A stretch of 37,189 bases of DNA from Nitrososphaera sp. AFS (GTDB lineage Archaea; Thermoproteota; Nitrososphaeria; Nitrososphaerales; Nitrososphaeraceae), in the NCBI RefSeq assembly GCF_009898475.1, contig NZ_QURE01000008.1:34004-71192 (forward strand), written 5' to 3'. Each line of letters opens with the position of its first letter. Position 1 is the stretch's first letter. Positions 8,432-16,429 of the stretch are shown here, piece by piece. Position numbers and translations under genes: made by a program. Under the pieces are notes generated by a model that saw only the letters and a program-made list of their open reading frames with translations, was not told the origin of the DNA and did no database searches.

Positions 8432-8755
8432 ATGAAACCCAATAATTTTGCCATGAAAGACTGGCATTTAGAACACGTAGAAAAGATAGTCATCCGCTAT
8501 ATCAAGGGCTTATCGCCCGATGCTTCGTCATTCGAGAAGCGTAATTTTAAAAAATACAGTACCATCTCTAGCTGCGCAAAGCAAATAGACTATGACATTA
8601 AACATGGTGTAACAATTGAGGAGGTTTTGGCTGTCATGCAAAGAATTCGGCATGATCAAGCCTTTTCTGATTTGCGACAAAATCCAGAAACGATGCAACG
8701 CCTAGATGAGTTAGAAAGGCAGGTCTGTGCCCCAAGGAAACTCGCTACTTGGTAA
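8432..8755 (+). CDS. Small hypothetical protein
   Basis: 107 residues, hydrophilic and mostly helical by appearance, with no membrane segment or signal peptide. An N-terminal part rich in Lys/His/Glu is followed by a helix-rich region (EEVLAVMQRIRHDQAF, then QRLDELERQ). Two cysteines (SCAK and QVCAP) do not form a metal motif. A TATA-like TTTAAATATCC at 8390-8400 would start transcription about 11 nt before the ATG, which supports a real gene. I do not recognise a family. It stands alone, divergent from the Lrp gene, so the shared spacer could carry Lrp-bound sites. Confidence 0.6.
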   Translation: MKPNNFAMKDWHLEHVEKIVIRYIKGLSPDASSFEKRNFKKYSTISSCAKQIDYDIKHGVTIEEVLAVMQRIRHDQAFSDLRQNPETMQRLDELERQVCAPRKLATW

Positions 8756-9582
8756 GTGTTACCCGACGTTCATGACTAGTGATCCTAAATTATTAGGGGA
8801 TTCTGATATTGGCAGAATGTGCACCCTTAAATCCCTAGTTATGGCAGATAATAATCTTCTGAGATGCGCCGAATGTTCAAATTTTTCCACCCAAAATGTT
8901 TAGAATATATTCATTTTTGAATCATAAATACCGTCATGGGTCGTCATAGTCAATCAGGCTAAGATAATCTTTTGCACCTCTAACGATGAAATGGGAGCAG
9001 GTCTATCGATTAGTGGAGGCCAATCAAGCTACTTTTCTTTTATGCAATTCGTTCAGACTACCATTCGTATTCTACGACCGGTCTCCATTAATTTTTTATT
9101 TTGGTCATCTTAACGATTAGTGGGATAGGTAAGATTTCATCTTACTATTGAGCGCTCTGCTGTGGCTATCAAACTTTCTTAATCTGACTTTATTTTGTCC
9201 AGTCCCAGATCACTTGTGCTGTGGGTGTTCACTTTCTGCCTCGCGATAATCTTTCAAAATAATGCAAAATGTCTTCTTGTTTTATTTTCCTGAAAGTCTT
9301 TTTAGTTTTTGTTAAATTTAATAGCTCGCCATGATCCCCCATATGCCTGTGCGATAATTATCTGATAAGGGAGATTCTGCAATTATAGGTTGAATATAAT
9401 TACATTTGACCAGGCTACCTGTTCACAGGCGTCAATGTCAGGCTTATTCTGGTGAGACTGCTACAACATCATTTTGATTCCTTCATTTGCTATAAAAGAG
9501 GACAAACAGAATGTTGTGATTGAAACAAGTGCAAGACTCATTTTTATTACAATTATATTGGATAAGCTAGATAGACGTATGC
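8756..9582. other. Long gene-free spacer (about 0.8 kb)
   Basis: No ORF with family or promoter support and no tRNA. A perfect 7-bp hairpin GTAAGAT-TTC-ATCTTAC lies at 9129-9145. Several T-runs occur between 9285 and 9330. The right end contains the TATA element (AATTATATTGG, about 9551) of the next gene. A non-coding RNA is possible but not supported by anything specific. Confidence 0.4.
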
Positions 9583-9888
9583 ATGACCCCGGATATTGAC
9601 GAATATATCCTGCTTACAATCTACCCATCAGCAGTTATTTTTGGTCTAGGCTTTTTGGCAAGAAAGGCACGATTTGGGGAAATTCTAAAATATGCTCTTC
9701 AAGGTTGTGCCAGCATCACATTTTCGATCTTATATTTTTTCATCGTTCCTGACGGAGGTGCGCAAGGATTATCTATAGTACTTTTCATCTTTGGTGCCCT
9801 ATTATTATTCTTGGCACGAAAACATATTATCCATCCAGAGATACAAGACCATAAGACAGAATCTGCCAAATCCACTGGCCAATCATGA
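9583..9888 (+). CDS. Small membrane protein, three predicted TM helices
   Basis: 101 residues. Hydrophobic helices fall at about 8-25 (LLTIYPSAVIFGLGFL), 38-55 (ALQGCASITFSILYFFIV) and 62-79 (GLSIVLFIFGALLLFLA). A hydrophilic tail ends in DHKTESAKSTGQS. No known family motif. A TATA-like element is centred about 29 nt before the ATG. It is flanked by long spacers, so it is probably transcribed alone. Function unknown; likely an integral cytoplasmic-membrane protein. Confidence 0.6.
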   Translation: MTPDIDEYILLTIYPSAVIFGLGFLARKARFGEILKYALQGCASITFSILYFFIVPDGGAQGLSIVLFIFGALLLFLARKHIIHPEIQDHKTESAKSTGQS

Positions 9889-10313
9889 AGGTACTCATTG
9901 TCGGTTCAAGATCGTAATTTGGTTACAGTAATTAATTTTCATCGGGCGAGAGAAGCAAGTCTGTGTTTTACAGTTTAATTATACTTTAAACATTTAATCG
10001 TTGCTTAATGCAATGATCACATAGTTGAACTATGAGGGCTCTGGTCAGGGTTTTTCATGAGGAATTTTTTTATAAAGTTTAGATTGCCAGCCAGAGATAG
10101 CCCTTTTACCTTGGAGTTGAGCTTTAAGTGCAGTTTAGACCAGCTGGTCGAAATCTAGAAATCGGGCAAATTTCTATGATGTCAACTATGAAGAATACAT
10201 CACCAAATCGACATTTGTTACGGCTGACTAATTCTCTGTCAACGATTTATGTATATATGTATGTATGAAAAGGTTTTAATTCGATCTTACATCCAGCTAC
10301 TTTAAGAATAATC
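9889..10313. other. Gene-free spacer with an orphan TATA box and a 12-bp palindrome
   Basis: No ORF. TTTTTTATAAAG at about 10067-10077 is a strong TATA-like element with no start codon at leaderless distance. GACCAGCTGGTC at 10138-10149 is a perfect 12-bp palindrome. Together they could mark a small RNA or a regulated promoter, but neither is proven. The spacer ends at the WHy/LEA-like gene. Confidence 0.35.
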
Positions 10314-10835
10314 ATGTTCCTAAGTCGCCGCAGGCTCATTCTCGTTGCGGTTATCGCAGCTGTTGCAATCGCAATAGTTCTTCTCCCTTTGATTCTAACA
10401 ATTACTCTTCCAAAAGATCTTAATAGAGTCTCAGTTGGTGTAAGCAGTGTAAAGATTCTTAACGTGACAGACAACAGTTTGATAAACTTAAATGTAGCTT
10501 TTAATATTCATAATCCGACAGATACCACTCTAACTACATCTGGGATCGATTACCAACTATTTGCCGATGGAGTTCCCATTGGTGAAGGCTCACTTTCCTA
10601 CGCGGACGTCCCAGTAAACGGGAGACCCCAACTGCTGTCTGGTTCAACAATCACAATTCTATCACAATTACCAGTTGTAAATTCTCACTCTAATGCACAA
10701 ATCTTCAAATCAATACAAACTCCATCGTTATTCAAGCAGATCAAATGGAGAGTCGACGGCTCCACTGACCTAGAATCAGGTTTCAGTTCTGCCTCAAAAC
10801 AATTTAGCGCAGCGGTATCGACTAATTCAACCTAG
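10314..10835 (+). CDS. Membrane-anchored WHy/LEA14-like protein
   Basis: 173 residues. A short basic N-terminus (SRRR) precedes one strong membrane helix (about 8-32), an uncleaved anchor or signal. The rest is predicted outside the cell and reads as a WHy (water stress and hypersensitive response) / LEA type-2 beta-sandwich: VGVSSVKILNVTDNS, then LNVAFNIHNPTDTTL, a characteristic NPT turn, then IDYQLFADGVPIGEG. Proteins of this type with one TM anchor are common in ammonia-oxidising archaea and are linked by homology to desiccation or osmotic stress, though the role is unproven there. It is monocistronic. Confidence 0.72.
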   Translation: MFLSRRRLILVAVIAAVAIAIVLLPLILTITLPKDLNRVSVGVSSVKILNVTDNSLINLNVAFNIHNPTDTTLTTSGIDYQLFADGVPIGEGSLSYADVPVNGRPQLLSGSTITILSQLPVVNSHSNAQIFKSIQTPSLFKQIKWRVDGSTDLESGFSSASKQFSAAVSTNST

Positions 10836-11135
10836 AGACAGGGTCCATTAGTGGCTGACGTACGATAAAGAGGCTCACAGAGCGGAAGCTTATTCCAACT
10901 TTTCTCAAATTGGAGGTCAAAGGCTGCTCGAATTTTGTAGTTATGTTTGTACTAATCGCTTTTCTATCAATATCATTCAGACCCACAACACACTCTCCAA
11001 TGTACATGCCAGGCCAAATTTTATAGAATTATCCACATAGACGGTCCAAACAAGTATCAAAATGAATTTCCCATTGCCTGTCGAGATTGCAAGAACCATT
11101 TTTAAGAAATATCGATGCGGTCACCGGGATTTGAA

Positions 11136-11163
11136 CTCCCGCTCTACCTTATAAAAGTAAAGT
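11136..11163 (-). other. Intron 2 of tRNA-Gly(TCC), 28 nt, position 53/54 in the T arm
   Basis: The inner helix CTTTAC/GTAGAG closes a 9-nt loop. The central 4-bp helix is exon CCCG with intron CGGG. Bulges GGA and AGT are cut after the second base. The outer helix is weak, so this is a relaxed bulge-helix-bulge. Removal rebuilds a perfect 5-bp T stem. Confidence 0.75.
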
Positions 11164-11178
11164 CCCGGGTTACGGGCT

Positions 11179-11206
11179 AGCCTCGTATTCACAGATCGGA
11201 GATACT
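11179..11206 (-). other. Intron 1 of tRNA-Gly(TCC), 28 nt, position 37/38
   Basis: It forms a textbook bulge-helix-bulge. The central 4-bp helix is exon CTTC with intron GAGG. The 3-nt bulges are CAA and CTA, each cut after the second base. The inner intron helix is GTAT/ATAC. The outer helix is the anticodon stem. Confidence 0.8.
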
Positions 11207-11314
11207 TGGAAGGCCAGTGTCCTAACCAAACTAGACGATGACCGCATTTGTGCATCGATATAGCGAGAAGACCTAGATATTAAATCTTAGCGATTTGAGC
11301 GGTAGAAAGTATAT

Positions 11315-11884
11315 TCACTGTTTTTCGCGGAATATGTAATTTAGAAGCATGTCAACTGCTTTACTTTTTGCCCTTTTTTTATAGTATTTTGAATTTTTTC
11401 TGGGAGCCTCCAATATCTTTTCTTGTTCGACAACTTCAATAGATCTGTCGTCCGGTGCACCATCAAATTGAACTCGATATCCTTTAAGCTTTGATTCTAC
11501 TAGGGAGTCGTAAATATCTCTAAGCCAGAAAGGGCATATAAAGTACATGTGGGGCGGGTTAGCCCTGGGTTTAATCATACGTATAGCTAAATCGAAAATC
11601 TCTGAGATATTCTTTGGGCCTGAATCAATTCTGATTGTATCTTGGTCAACACCTTCTTGGATTAATACATCTCTCGCCAATTTCCCGACATCCAAGGTTG
11701 AAATGATGACTACTCTGGTGTCGTTTTTGTCTGGTTTTGAACTTTTAATAAGTTTGATTGTGTTTAGGCAGGTCTTCACTCGCTCATGAATATGTATAGG
11801 TAGATGTTGCGCCTCTGAATCTTTGGTTCTCTGATTGGCGTAAAGCATAATCAGATTTCCCTCGGTGAATTTTTCCTCCGACAT
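11315..11884 (-). CDS. DUF218-like (YdcF/SanA-type) protein, tentative
   Basis: 189 residues, soluble, no signal peptide. The middle part, RVVIISTLDVGKLARDVLIQ, then GVDQDTIRID and KNISEIFDLA, follows the order seen in DUF218 proteins: a Rossmann-like strand, a helix, then a residue set before an N-x-x-E helix. A strand-rich MYFICPFWLRDIYD and a basic C-terminal tail (KNSKYYKKRAKSK) follow. Most bacterial DUF218 proteins are membrane-linked envelope proteins, and this one has no membrane helix, so a different role is likely. It lies beside the intron-containing tRNA-Gly on the same strand, 69 nt upstream. Function unknown. Confidence 0.55.
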   Translation of the reverse strand: MSEEKFTEGNLIMLYANQRTKDSEAQHLPIHIHERVKTCLNTIKLIKSSKPDKNDTRVVIISTLDVGKLARDVLIQEGVDQDTIRIDSGPKNISEIFDLAIRMIKPRANPPHMYFICPFWLRDIYDSLVESKLKGYRVQFDGAPDDRSIEVVEQEKILEAPRKNSKYYKKRAKSKAVDMLLNYIFREKQ

Positions 11885-12125
11885 GCCTACTCAACTACCT
11901 AGCTCCAAGATTCGACCTTATATATCATATGGAAAACAATAGTCTTCCGAAAGAGAAAGAATTGATCAGTACAGGAACAAATACCGCGATTCAAAACGGT
12001 CACACGCATCTTCCCTTACCGGAGTTGACTGCTTCTTATTGCACATACTCCTGATCTTAATACCATGCACAAGATTTGAATTAATGCTCTTTATGAGACT
12101 TAACTTTTTTTAATTATGTCAACGT

Positions 12126-12899
12126 TTGCTTGGAACATATAGCTTGGAGACTCTGTTAACAGACTTAAAAAATGAGTTGTTTAATGCAGTTGCACAATCG
12201 ATAAAGGATGATGCTCAAATAGCAATAGCTTTTTCTGGTGGTATAGATAGTACCCTGCTTGCACAAATATGTAAAAAGATTGGCATAAAGGTTACTTTGC
12301 TAACCGTGGGATTCCATGGGTCTCAGGACATACAATTTTCTGAAGTTATTGCTCAAAAGCTAGCCTTGCCTCACAAGATCAAGGAATTGAATAGACAAGA
12401 TTTCCAAAAAAAACAGGAATATATATATAACAAAGTGGAATGTCGAAATATTTCCCATCTTGAGAATTGTATAGCTTTTTTGTATATTGGAATTCTCGCC
12501 AAGGAGGCAGATGTGGTGTCAATTCTAACTGCAAATGGATGTGACGAACTTTTCTGTGGCTACGATCGATTCAGATCAGTTTACGAGCTTGGCAGTGCAC
12601 AAATTAAACATCTAATCATTGAAAAGATTACAAATGAACTTCATTTGATGAATGAGGTACAAATAGCAACGTCGGAATTGGGTATAAAAATAAAGCAGCC
12701 CTTCTTATCTGAGAAATTTAGATCATTTGCTATGCATATTCCGATTGAAAATAAGATCAAGGGTTGCAATGACCTGATCCGCAAGCACATATTAAGAGAG
12801 GTTGCTTTGTCGATCGGTGTTCCCGGTGATTCAGCAACGAGGCCCAAAAAAGCATTGCAATATGGCACACTAATACATAAAAATTTCCGACCGATGTAG
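12126..12899 (+). CDS. Asparagine-synthase-type ATP pyrophosphatase without a glutaminase domain
   Basis: 257 residues matching only the C-terminal synthetase half of AsnB. The PP-loop SGGIDS (37-42) binds ATP; later come a substrate-binding ANGCDELFCGYDRF segment and a conserved KQPFLSE. The N-terminal class II glutaminase with its catalytic Cys2, present in normal AsnB, is missing and is not encoded next door. It may use free ammonia, work with a separate amidotransferase, or adenylate a different substrate. It starts with TTG; an upstream in-frame TAA at 12111 excludes a longer form, and a TATA-like T-rich AATTA tract sits at the right distance. It converges on purB with only 22 nt between the genes. 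Confidence 0.8.
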   Translation: MLGTYSLETLLTDLKNELFNAVAQSIKDDAQIAIAFSGGIDSTLLAQICKKIGIKVTLLTVGFHGSQDIQFSEVIAQKLALPHKIKELNRQDFQKKQEYIYNKVECRNISHLENCIAFLYIGILAKEADVVSILTANGCDELFCGYDRFRSVYELGSAQIKHLIIEKITNELHLMNEVQIATSELGIKIKQPFLSEKFRSFAMHIPIENKIKGCNDLIRKHILREVALSIGVPGDSATRPKKALQYGTLIHKNFRPM

Positions 12900-12921
12900 A
12901 GGAAAGTATGTTATGGCTATT

Positions 12922-14295
12922 TCAAATCTTTCGTTTGAAATATCTGTCTCTTACCGCCCGTACTTTTTCTGCGACATTGGCAATTATTTGTGGGGATGCT
13001 CCCAAGTGGTTACTTGGTTTGAAGATAAATCTCAGCTCTGATGAGGTAAGTAACTTTGCAAGCTTTTGGTCTTTCTTTATGGCATCACGCAAGTGTTCTC
13101 CTCTTTCCAAGGCGGAAAAAGCTACTCTTTGAATATCCCTATACGCTTCGATTCTAGAGACTCCCTTCCTGACTAGCCCATCAAGAACGAATTCTGAAAA
13201 TATCTGACCTCCACTAAGATTTAAATTTGAGGTTACTTTTTGGGTATCAACCTTCAGTCCTTCCGTAACTAAAATCATTGAATTTAACATTTCGTCTAGC
13301 AAAATTGCACCCATCGGGATTGTGAATCGCTCGTTTGCGGAATTAGATAAATCTCGTTCATGCCACAATGGTATATTCTCCAACGATACGTCAACTAGAG
13401 ACTTGAGGATACGAGAGAGCGAAGAAACCCGTTCACTCTTAATTGGATTGCGCTTTATAGGTACAGCACTACTTCCCATTTGTCCTCTTCTAAAGGGTTC
13501 TGAAATTTCACCCAACTCAGTCCTCTGCAAATTCCTAACTTCAGTTGCTATTTTGTCTAAGGTACATCCGACGAGGGCGATTAAATATTGAACCTCTGCA
13601 ATTCGTTCTCGCGCAATCACTTGTGTTGCCGCATCCACAGGATGCAAATTCAGACCGCTAGCGACGATCTTCTGCACCTCTAAAGCTTTTTTTCCCATTA
13701 AAGAGCCAGTGCCCACTACTCCTAGTGTCTTACAAAGCAAAAATCTCTTTTTTCCTTCTTCTATTCTTTCTATATGCATAGCTAATTCTAAAGCCCAAAC
13801 AGCAAATTTGAGGCCAAATGCAATAATGCTTGCATGTTGTCCATGTGTCCTTCCTACCGCTGCTATGGCTCGAAAATTGATAGAGTGATTCACTAAAAGT
13901 CCTGCGAGTTTCAAAATCTTGGGCTCAATAATATTTAAGGCATCCCTAATTTGCATTGATATTGTAGTGTCGACAAGGTCATTGCTGGTTAATCCGTAGT
14001 GGATCCAAGGCTTTGATTTCGATGAACACTTCTCGCTTAAGGCTTCAACAACTGCTGCTGTATCGTGGTCGCTAACTGCTTCTAATTCTGATACCCGCTT
14101 TAAAGTAATCCTACCTGATTTTGCTGTTTTGGCAATTTCAGCAGCAGCGTTTTTGGGTATCATCTTGATTGCTGCCTGCGCCTCTGCAACAGTAGCCTCA
14201 ATTATTAGCTGATAGTGCAGTCTATTGTTCTCCTGGAATATTTGCTTAATCTGAACGCTTCCATATCTACCGGCATCAATTGGAAGGATTGGCAT
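12922..14295 (-). CDS. purB: Adenylosuccinate lyase
   Basis: 457 residues from the ATG at 14295. It splits adenylosuccinate to AMP and SAICAR to AICAR in purine synthesis. The family signature GSSAVPIKRNP with its flexible catalytic serine is present, along with the catalytic histidine region (VGRTHGQHASIIAFG) and the HYGLTSNDLVDT motif in the N-terminal third. The frame stays open 48 codons further upstream to 14439, but that extension is basic, unlike the family, and MPILPIDAGRYGS is the usual N-terminus, so I use the shorter form. It converges with the asparagine-synthase-like gene and diverges from rtcB. Confidence 0.94.
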   Translation of the reverse strand: MPILPIDAGRYGSVQIKQIFQENNRLHYQLIIEATVAEAQAAIKMIPKNAAAEIAKTAKSGRITLKRVSELEAVSDHDTAAVVEALSEKCSSKSKPWIHYGLTSNDLVDTTISMQIRDALNIIEPKILKLAGLLVNHSINFRAIAAVGRTHGQHASIIAFGLKFAVWALELAMHIERIEEGKKRFLLCKTLGVVGTGSLMGKKALEVQKIVASGLNLHPVDAATQVIARERIAEVQYLIALVGCTLDKIATEVRNLQRTELGEISEPFRRGQMGSSAVPIKRNPIKSERVSSLSRILKSLVDVSLENIPLWHERDLSNSANERFTIPMGAILLDEMLNSMILVTEGLKVDTQKVTSNLNLSGGQIFSEFVLDGLVRKGVSRIEAYRDIQRVAFSALERGEHLRDAIKKDQKLAKLLTSSELRFIFKPSNHLGASPQIIANVAEKVRAVRDRYFKRKI

Positions 14296-14533
14296 ATACT
14301 TAACCTCGCATATGATATGAAAGATAAACCTTGTTACAAAAGAAGCCGATTTAGTTTTTGGAACATTACTGCTTGATTGAACACGGCGCTTACAGTGAGG
14401 CAATTTATTGCCCTTCCTAATGAATAATAGGGACTTCAATTTTTAGATCTGAAATGATTCGGAGTTAGAAGACGAATGAAAAGAAAGTTGAAGTAAGGCT
14501 TATAACGACTGTAGCCCAAAATCACAAAGGATA

Positions 14534-16009
14534 ATGAGCGATTTAGTGACCAGAATTGGCAATCATAAGGTCACCAAGATCAATGATTTTGAGTTTAGGG
14601 TTGAAATGGATCGCTCTAAGGGCATGAATGTACCAGTGACGATCTATGCAAATGATGATCTCATTTCTAAAATGATAACTGATCGAACCATCCATCAAGC
14701 TACAAATGTTTCTACATTACCAGGCGCAAAAAAACATGTTGTTGTCCTTCCTGACGGACATGAAGGATATGGATTTCCAGTTGGAGGGGTAGCTGCTACA
14801 GATGCACAGGAGGGTGTAATTAGCCCTGGTGGCGTGGGATATGATATAAACTGCGGTGTGAGGTTGATTAGGACAGGTCTTTCAGAAAGGGATCTAAAAC
14901 CTAGACTAAAGGAATTAGTAAATGAACTCTTCAAATCTATACCATCAGGGGTAGGGAGCTCTGGCAAAATTAAGCTGACCAAAGCAGAACTTGATGACCT
15001 ACTTGTTGAAGGCATCGACTGGGCAATACAAAAAGGATATGGTTGGGAACAGGACGCCGATATGTGCGAAGAGCGAGGAAGGATGAAAGGCGCTAATACT
15101 GAATGTATTTCAGAAACCGCAAGAAAGCGTGGAGCGCCACAATTAGGAAGTCTAGGATCTGGAAATCACTTTCTCGAAATCCAGAAGGTTGACAAAATTT
15201 TCGACGAAAAGGCTGCTAGAACAATGGGTATTAATGGCGAAGGACAATTGACTATTTTGATTCATTGCGGATCAAGAGGCTTAGGTCATCAAGTCTGCAG
15301 TGACTATCTGCGCATTTCAGAGATCGCTTTGAAAAAATATGGGACCGAGTTGGTCGATAGGGAACTCGCTTGTGTGCCTAACCAATCAAAAGAGGGAGAG
15401 AACTATAGAAGTGCCATGAGTTCTGCCCTAAACTTTGCATGGTGTAATCGAGAAATGATAACCCATTGGACTAGGATGACGTTCGAAAGAGTCTTTGGGA
15501 TGAGTGAACAACAAATGGACATGGGACTTGTATATGATGTTGCCCATAACATAGCCAAGCTGGAACGATATCGAATCGACGGAGAAGGGACGCGAGACCT
15601 GATAATTCATCGAAAAGGTGCTACTAGAGCGTTCCCAGCTGGTATGGATGAAGTTCCGATAAAGTATCGTAACATAGGGCAGCCTGTAATTATTCCTGGT
15701 TCCATGGGAACTGCTAGCTGGATATTGTTGGGCAATAAAAAATCTCTTGAATTGAGTTTTGGATCCACTGCACATGGCGCGGGTAGAATGATCTCAAGAT
15801 CTGCGGCAAAGAGAAACAATACAGCTGAGCAAGTTAGGTCGGTTCTAGAGTCTAAGGGCATTTATGTCAAAGCATTAACAAACGAAGGATTAATTGAGGA
15901 AACACCTAATGCATATAAGGATGTGGATAAGGTAGCAGAAGTCTCTGATACCCTTGGAATCGCGACTAAAGTAGCAAGATTAGTTCCTTTGGGAGTGATA
16001 AAAGGATAG
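14534..16009 (+). CDS. rtcB: RNA-splicing ligase RtcB
   Basis: 491 residues. RtcB seals 2',3'-cyclic phosphate or 3'-phosphate ends to 5'-OH ends with GTP and Mn2+; in archaea it joins tRNA exons after the splicing endonuclease cuts. Visible motifs: GGVGYDINCGVRL (Asp and Cys metal ligands), GSLGSGNHFLEIQ, HCGSRGLGHQ, HRKGATRAFPAG and STAHGAGR with the guanylylated histidine. No intein is present, although RtcB is a common intein host. TATAACG lies about 30 nt upstream, and AAAGGA precedes the ATG. The PDCD5-like gene overlaps its stop by one base, so they form an operon. The tRNA-Gly with two introns nearby is an obvious substrate. Confidence 0.96.
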   Translation: MSDLVTRIGNHKVTKINDFEFRVEMDRSKGMNVPVTIYANDDLISKMITDRTIHQATNVSTLPGAKKHVVVLPDGHEGYGFPVGGVAATDAQEGVISPGGVGYDINCGVRLIRTGLSERDLKPRLKELVNELFKSIPSGVGSSGKIKLTKAELDDLLVEGIDWAIQKGYGWEQDADMCEERGRMKGANTECISETARKRGAPQLGSLGSGNHFLEIQKVDKIFDEKAARTMGINGEGQLTILIHCGSRGLGHQVCSDYLRISEIALKKYGTELVDRELACVPNQSKEGENYRSAMSSALNFAWCNREMITHWTRMTFERVFGMSEQQMDMGLVYDVAHNIAKLERYRIDGEGTRDLIIHRKGATRAFPAGMDEVPIKYRNIGQPVIIPGSMGTASWILLGNKKSLELSFGSTAHGAGRMISRSAAKRNNTAEQVRSVLESKGIYVKALTNEGLIEETPNAYKDVDKVAEVSDTLGIATKVARLVPLGVIKG

Positions 16010-16425
16010 TGTCTGAGGCAGAGGATCCGGATATTACCATCATCAAGGCCAGGAAGCTGAAGGAATTGCAGAAAATAGCTGCGATACAAGAAAAGTTGAA
16101 ATCAAGGAATCAAAAGGATACCATGCCTAAAACGAATAGAGAAATCGTATCTGTATACCTTTATGATAGAGGGGACGAAGTGTTAGCTCTAGCTGAGACT
16201 CAATTTCCGATTCAAACCAGAGCAATAGTAGACAAAATAGCGGAAATAATAAGATTAGGGGAGATTAATCAGAAAATATCAGGCGGAGAATTGTTAGCAC
16301 TCTTCCGTTCTGTCGGTATCAATATAAGGCTGAATACAAGCATTAGAGTCGAAGATCATGGTAAATTGGTGTCCTTCTCAGATAAATTGAAATACGAAAA
16401 CGAGGACAGTTCTGCTAAGGCATGA
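16009..16425 (+). CDS. PDCD5/TFAR19-like DNA-binding protein
   Basis: 138 residues, starting with GTG at the last base of the rtcB stop and preceded by AAAGGA. A charged N-terminal helix (ITIIKARKLKELQKIAAIQE) is followed by a compact helical core containing YLYDRGDEVLALAETQFP. The C-terminal part (GGELLALFRSVGI, then RVEDHGKLVSFSDKL) corresponds to the last section of archaeal PDCD5 homologues, usually 110-120 residues. This copy has a longer N-terminus and an acidic tail. Archaeal PDCD5 proteins bind DNA weakly and are often found beside translation or RNA genes. Assignment rests on pattern similarity only, so it is good but not certain. Confidence 0.75.
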   Translation: MSEAEDPDITIIKARKLKELQKIAAIQEKLKSRNQKDTMPKTNREIVSVYLYDRGDEVLALAETQFPIQTRAIVDKIAEIIRLGEINQKISGGELLALFRSVGINIRLNTSIRVEDHGKLVSFSDKLKYENEDSSAKA

Positions 16426-16429
16426 GTTA

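Larger units (their letters stand above)
11116..11245 (-). tRNA. tRNA-Gly (anticodon TCC) with two introns
   Basis: The exons fold into a full cloverleaf. Acceptor GCGGTCA (11245-11239) pairs perfectly with TGACCGC (11123-11117), with discriminator A at 11116. The D stem is GTCT/GGAC, the anticodon loop CTTCCAA (anticodon TCC) and the variable loop TAAC. Intron 1 (11179-11206) is at the canonical 37/38 site. Intron 2 (11136-11163) interrupts the T arm at 53/54; removing it restores CCGGG-TTCAAAT-CCCGG. The anticodon stem CTGGC/GCCCG keeps one T28/C42 mismatch. CCA is not encoded. An intron-free reading breaks the T stem (GGGAG against CCCGG), so two introns are needed. Confidence 0.88.

Noticed and set aside
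10822-11007. Minus-strand 61-codon frame between the WHy/LEA gene and the tRNA
   Set aside because: It overlaps the end of the WHy/LEA gene and shows no coding features.
11136-11178. tRNA-Gly with a single intron and exon 2 starting GCTAG
   Set aside because: This gives a better anticodon stem but an 8-nt variable loop, breaks the bulge-helix-bulge at 37/38, and leaves the T stem unpaired.
14296-14439. 48-codon extension of purB
   Set aside because: The composition is basic and unlike the family, whose N-terminus matches MPILPIDAGRYGS.
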